Shown here: positions 6,434-9,437 of the stretch, piece by piece
How positions within the stretch are numbered: the stretch's first letter is position 1
How the letters are laid out: the number at the start of each line of letters is the position of its first letter
Notes under the pieces: model-generated
Seen by the model: the letters and a program-made list of their open reading frames with translations, nothing else
Database searches by the model: none
Told to the model about the DNA's origin: nothing
Assembly: GCA_023442085.1 (NCBI GenBank)
Contig: JAEZMT010000223.1
Span: 1-9,437 of the forward strand
Direction: 5' to 3'
Source of the DNA: Pseudomonadota bacterium
GTDB lineage: Bacteria > Pseudomonadota > Alphaproteobacteria > Rhizobiales > Xanthobacteraceae
Length of the DNA stretch: 9,437 nt
Translations under genes and position numbers: made by a program

Positions 6434-7133
6434 AGGCGATGCTCTCCTCCCACAGGGTGCCGCCCGGTGCCTCGGCCTTGATGGCCAGCCGCACGATCTG
6501 GCCGGGAACCTCCGGCGACACCTCGAACGTATAGACGAGCGTTTCGAGCCCCCGCATCCGCGCGGCGTTGGGATCGCCCTTGAACGGGCTCACCGCGACG
6601 CGCCAGCCCTTCACCGTCTGCCCGCCCACCGTGAGGTCGGTTGCGGTCACGGTGGCCGCATCGCGCAAAGCGGTGCGGATGGCGGTCTTGAAGTAGCGGG
6701 GGTTGCCCTTGAGCCGTCCCGACAGGTCCCCGAGATGGTTCTCGAGGAACAGCAGCAGCATGGGGTTGGTCGTCACGCCCTCGAACGGCCCGGCGGCGTG
6801 GTGGCGCTCCGGCGAGAAGAAATCGACCTTCACGTCACGCGCGTCGCCCCCGCCCGCGCTCGCCTCGATCATGAGAAGCACGCGATCCTCGAAGGTTGCT
6901 CCGAGTTCGGGATTGGCCACCTTGCGGGCATAGCGATAGGTGAGCGTCTGGCCGGCCTTGGTGTTGGCGAGCTGCGGCTCCTCGAACAGCAGCGTCGCCG
7001 CATCCGGCGCGGCTTGCTGCGACGCCGCCTGCGCCTCGGCCCCGCTGGCCGCCTGCGGCATCACGAGGGCGCCGCCGGAGAACAGGGCGGCCATGAGGAC
7101 AAGCCAAAGGCCCAGCGCGCGATTGAGGCTCAC
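6414..7133 (-). CDS. Secreted conserved protein of unknown function, coupled to pqqE
   Basis: A 239-aa exported protein. Residues 1-31 look like a signal peptide with a hydrophobic core (LGLWLVLMAALFSGGALV) and an Ala-rich cleavage region, followed by a short Ala/Gln-rich linker (to about 43). The mature domain begins near LLFEEPQLANTKAG and is rich in alternating beta-type segments (QTLTYRYARKV, DRVLLMIEAS, DVKVDFFS). It then has a helical stretch (NPMLLLFLENHLGDLS, GNPRYFKTAIRTAL) and ends in more strands. There are no cysteines or catalytic motifs that I can identify. It may be a carrier, chaperone or binding domain. The GTG start (7131-7133) overlaps the pqqE stop as GTGA and has AAGGAG at 7 nt spacing (7141-7146). 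The tight coupling suggests a function linked to PQQ or to a PQQ enzyme in the periplasm. It overlaps the next secreted gene by 20 bp. Confidence 0.88.
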   Translation of the reverse strand: MSLNRALGLWLVLMAALFSGGALVMPQAASGAEAQAASQQAAPDAATLLFEEPQLANTKAGQTLTYRYARKVANPELGATFEDRVLLMIEASAGGGDARDVKVDFFSPERHHAAGPFEGVTTNPMLLLFLENHLGDLSGRLKGNPRYFKTAIRTALRDAATVTATDLTVGGQTVKGWRVAVSPFKGDPNAARMRGLETLVYTFEVSPEVPGQIVRLAIKAEAPGGTLWEESIAYDPTAH

Positions 7134-8311
7134 GATGCGGCTCCTTCGGGCGCCTTCGCCGGCGCCCCGCCGATGGTGCGATAGATGTAGTCCGGCGCGA
7201 CGGCTGCCGCCTCGCCGGTCGCAAGCGCCTCCACCCGGGCATGGAAGGGCGAGAGGGAGCAGGCCGGGTCGGTCGCCGCCGCATCGCCCACCAGCGCCAT
7301 GGCCTGGCAGCGGCAGCCGCCGAAATCCATCTCCCGCCGGTCACAGCTGCGGCAGGGCTCGCGCATCCACTCGGTGCCGCGGAAGGCGTTGAAGGCCGGC
7401 GAGGCGCGCCAGATGTCGCCCAGCGCGTGGTCCCGCACGGACCAGAATTCGAGGTTCGGGATGCTTTCCGCCGCATGGCAGGGCAGCACCCGGCCGGTGG
7501 GCGTGACGTTCAGCGTCCGCCGCCCCCAGCCGCCGGAGCAGGGCTTGGGAAAGCGGGCGTAATAGTCCGGGATCACCATGTCGATGACGAGGATGCCTTC
7601 GAGCCGCCGCCGCGCCTCCTCCACCAGCGCCACCGAGCGATCCACGTCCGGCCGTGCCGGCATCAGCGCGGCCCGGTTCGCATAGGCCCAGCCGTAATAC
7701 TGGGTATGCGCCACCTCCAGCCGGCGGGCCTTCAGCGCCACGGCGAGGGCGATGATCTCCTCCACCTCATGGATGTTGCCGCGATGGATGACCGCATTGA
7801 GCGTCAGCGGTAGGCCGAGGTCGGTGACCTTGCGGGCGAATTCCAGCTTAGCCGCATGGCCGCCCTTGTAGCCGCCGATGCGGTCGCCGGTCTCGGCGCT
7901 CGCCCCCTGCACGGAGAGCTGCACATGGTCGAGCCCGGCATCCGACAGGGCGTCGATCATGCCCGAGGCGCGGCCGATGCCGGAGGTGATGAGGTTGGTG
8001 TAGAGCCCCTCCGCCGCACAGTGGGCGGTCAGTTCCACCAAGTCCGGGCGCGCCGTGGGTTCGCCGCCGGAGAGGTGGACGTGAAGGATGCCCAGCGCCG
8101 CCGCCTCGCTCAGCACCCGCTTCCAGGTGGGCGTGTCCAGCTCCGCGTCGCGACGCTCCAGCTCCAGCGGATTCGAGCAATAGGGGCAGCGCAGCGGGCA
8201 GCGATGGGTCAGCTCGGCGAGGATGCCGATGGGATGGCCGACGGAAGGCGCCGCCGCCGGGCGGGGTGCCTCGCGCACCTCGGTGCGGATATCGCTGCCA
8301 ATCGCGCTCAT
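7130..8311 (-). CDS. pqqE: PqqA peptide cyclase, radical SAM/SPASM enzyme
   Basis: A 393-aa radical SAM enzyme that forms the Glu-Tyr carbon-carbon cross-link in PqqA, the first step of PQQ synthesis, working on peptide presented by PqqD. The SAM cluster motif CPLRCPYC is at 38-45 (Cys38, Cys42, Cys45), followed by GGEP (82-85). The SPASM region retains the full auxiliary-cluster set: Cys258, Cys278, Cys320, Cys323, Asp329, Cys333, Cys335 and Cys351. This matches, with a constant offset of 10, the ligands I recall for the Methylorubrum extorquens enzyme, including its unusual Asp ligand. After Cys351 there is a variable tail of about 40 residues. The ATG overlaps the pqqD stop (ATGA) and the TGA overlaps the next gene's GTG. 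The ribosome site is weak, so translation probably depends on coupling to pqqD. Confidence 0.97.
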   Translation of the reverse strand: MSAIGSDIRTEVREAPRPAAAPSVGHPIGILAELTHRCPLRCPYCSNPLELERRDAELDTPTWKRVLSEAAALGILHVHLSGGEPTARPDLVELTAHCAAEGLYTNLITSGIGRASGMIDALSDAGLDHVQLSVQGASAETGDRIGGYKGGHAAKLEFARKVTDLGLPLTLNAVIHRGNIHEVEEIIALAVALKARRLEVAHTQYYGWAYANRAALMPARPDVDRSVALVEEARRRLEGILVIDMVIPDYYARFPKPCSGGWGRRTLNVTPTGRVLPCHAAESIPNLEFWSVRDHALGDIWRASPAFNAFRGTEWMREPCRSCDRREMDFGGCRCQAMALVGDAAATDPACSLSPFHARVEALATGEAAAVAPDYIYRTIGGAPAKAPEGAAS

Positions 8312-8583
8312 GTCTCGATCACCCGGCGCGCGATGAGACCCCCGATCATGTCCCTGACGTCGTCGGCGATCACCTCGCGCTTCTCGTCGTAGCGGGCGGC
8401 GAGGGCGTCCACGATCTCGGCGCAGGTGCGCTTTCCGTCCACCAGCTCCAGCACGGCGGCGGCGGTCTCGTCGATGTCGAACGCCCGCTCCGGCGCCAGC
8501 AGCACATGGCGGGACCGCACCTGATCGTATTTGAGCTTCACGCCGCGGGGCAGGCGCGGAACGTCGGTTTCCTCGGCGCGCAT
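8308..8583 (-). CDS. pqqD: PqqD, PqqA peptide chaperone (RiPP recognition element)
   Basis: A 91-aa winged-helix peptide-binding protein that holds PqqA and delivers it to PqqE. The family pattern is clear: LPRGVKLKYDQVRSRHVLLAPER, then FDIDETAAAVLELVDGKRT, and a C-terminal helix ending DMIGGLIARRVIE. The start is the ATG at 8581-8583, one nucleotide after the pqqC stop, with GGGGAG 4 nt before it (8588-8593). A longer in-frame start at 8745 would only read the shadow of pqqC. In Methylorubrum extorquens PqqC and PqqD are one fused polypeptide; here they are separate but nearly contiguous. The stop overlaps the pqqE start. Confidence 0.96.
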   Translation of the reverse strand: MRAEETDVPRLPRGVKLKYDQVRSRHVLLAPERAFDIDETAAAVLELVDGKRTCAEIVDALAARYDEKREVIADDVRDMIGGLIARRVIET

Positions 8584-8584
8584 A

Positions 8585-9406
8585 TCACTCCCCGACCACA
8601 GCGACGCCCGGCCGCCAGGCGCCCGGCGCGGGCCAGCCCGGCGCCACATAGGCGAGGTAGAGCGCGTCAAGCTGCGCCCACAGCACCTCGGTCTTGAAGG
8701 TGAGGGCACGGATGACGGCGCGCTGCTCGGCGGCGGTGCGGGCATTCTGCTTCACATAGTCGAGGGCGAAGTCCGCATCCTTCGGCGCCTGGTCGAGCCG
8801 GCGGCGGAAATAGGCGATGACGGTCTCGTTGATGAAATCGTAGTGCTCCAGCATCCCCGAGATGCGCTCGGCATGGATGCCCGGCGCGAACAGCTCGGTG
8901 AGGGAGGAGGCCACCGCCTCCAGCAGCGAATGCTCCGCGACGAAGCGGACATACGCCTCCACCGCGAACTTGGTGGCGGGCAGGGCGCCTTCCCGGGAGA
9001 TGACGTAATCCCGGTCAAGGCCGAGGCCGTCGGTGAGCACCAGCCAGCGCTCGATGCCGCCCGTATCCCCGCCGAAGCCGTCGTGGTCGGTAATGCGATG
9101 GAGCCATTCCCGGCGCAGCTCGCGGTCGTCGCAGCGGGCCATCAGCGCCGCATCCTTGCGGGGGATGGCGGACTGGTAGCAATAGCGGTTGAGCGCCCAG
9201 GCGCGGACCTGATCGCGGTTCAGCCGGCCGGAATGCAGCAGCTTATGGAAGGGGTGGAGGTTGTGATAGCGCGTCGCGCCCACCGCGCGCAGCGCTGCCT
9301 CCAGCCCTTCCGGGGAGAGGGGCTCCTGCGGCGACGGCAAAGGCGGGAAATCGGCGGGAAGATCGGCCGCTTCGGCCAGCACCCGGACGGTGGCTTGCGC
9401 GCTCAT
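8585..9406 (-). CDS. pqqC: Pyrroloquinoline-quinone synthase PqqC
   Basis: A 273-aa cofactorless oxidase that makes the last ring closure and eight-electron oxidation of AHQQ to PQQ. Aligned from memory with the Klebsiella enzyme (offset 24), every known active-site residue is present: His48, Arg74, Gln78, His108 (in DHDG), His178, Arg181, Tyr199, Arg203 and Lys238. Recognition blocks are RYHNLHPFH (46-54), LNRYCYQSAIPRKDA (72-86) and SSLTELFAPGIH (167-178). The protein carries about 24 more N-terminal residues than the Klebsiella form, ahead of LSPEGLEAAL. The ATG at 9404-9406 overlaps the pqqB stop as ATGA and has GGAG 8 nt upstream, within pqqB. It is soluble and cytoplasmic. Confidence 0.98.
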   Translation of the reverse strand: MSAQATVRVLAEAADLPADFPPLPSPQEPLSPEGLEAALRAVGATRYHNLHPFHKLLHSGRLNRDQVRAWALNRYCYQSAIPRKDAALMARCDDRELRREWLHRITDHDGFGGDTGGIERWLVLTDGLGLDRDYVISREGALPATKFAVEAYVRFVAEHSLLEAVASSLTELFAPGIHAERISGMLEHYDFINETVIAYFRRRLDQAPKDADFALDYVKQNARTAAEQRAVIRALTFKTEVLWAQLDALYLAYVAPGWPAPGAWRPGVAVVGE

Positions 9407-9437
9407 AGGGTGAACTCCATTCCGTCCCGGGCGACCG
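9403..9437 (-). CDS. pqqB: C-terminal end of PqqB (partial, cut by window edge)
   Basis: On the - strand the last in-frame residues are VARDGMEFTL followed by TGA (9403-9405). The DGMExxL ending resembles the PqqB C-terminus, and pqqB directly precedes pqqC in most pqq operons. PqqB is a metallo-beta-lactamase-fold oxygenase that hydroxylates the cross-linked tyrosine during PQQ synthesis. Only about 10 residues are visible, so the assignment rests on this ending and on gene order. The stop overlaps the pqqC start by 4 bp. Confidence 0.75.
   Translation of the reverse strand, partial: VARDGMEFTL

Noticed and set aside
1..9437. tRNA, rRNA, CRISPR arrays, insertion sequences, attachment sites and prophage genes.
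   Set aside because: No cloverleaf, repeated spacer array, transposase or terminal inverted repeats were seen. The window is almost fully occupied by metabolic genes of uniform character.

Overview
The window reads as a chromosomal segment of a GC-rich, methylotrophic alphaproteobacterium that oxidises methanol with a PQQ enzyme and formaldehyde by the tetrahydromethanopterin (H4MPT)/methylofuran route. A Xanthobacter/Ancylobacter-type or related Hyphomicrobiales genome would fit, but I cannot fix the genus by eye. The basis is a complete fhcBADC set (formyltransferase/hydrolase complex) next to pqqCDE (PQQ biosynthesis), plus part of a further H4MPT-linked gene. There are no RNA genes, mobile elements, CRISPR arrays or clear signs of recent transfer. 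All genes share the same GC-rich style.

Layout, left to right. (1) Positions 1-599, + strand: the 3' part of a hydantoinase/oxoprolinase-like (ASKHA-fold) H4MPT-linked protein, cut by the window edge. It converges on everything that follows. (2) Positions 612-1004, - strand: a small periplasmic class I cytochrome c. (3) Positions 1050-5759, - strand: fhcB, fhcA, fhcD, fhcC in transcription order. Each gene overlaps the next by 4 bp (ATGA or GTGA), and the cytochrome follows fhcC after 45 bp. (4) Positions 5760-6079: a leader of about 320 bp without a gene, which should carry the fhc promoter and the end of the next transcript. (5) Positions 6080-9437, - strand: the end of pqqB, then pqqC, pqqD, pqqE, then two secreted proteins of unknown function (239 and 117 aa). 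All are overlapping or at most 1 nt apart, so this looks like one polycistronic unit.

How the genes work together: PqqB-E make pyrroloquinoline quinone, the cofactor of periplasmic methanol dehydrogenases (MxaF or XoxF, neither in the window). These pass electrons to small c-type cytochromes, for which the 612-1004 product is a candidate. The formaldehyde produced enters the H4MPT pathway in the cytoplasm. FhcD moves the formyl group from formyl-H4MPT to methylofuran and FhcA hydrolyses it to formate, while FhcB and FhcC form the scaffold. The partial + strand gene probably belongs to cofactor (methylofuran) synthesis. The most open part of the window is the pair of exported unknown proteins fused by overlap to the end of the pqq operon.
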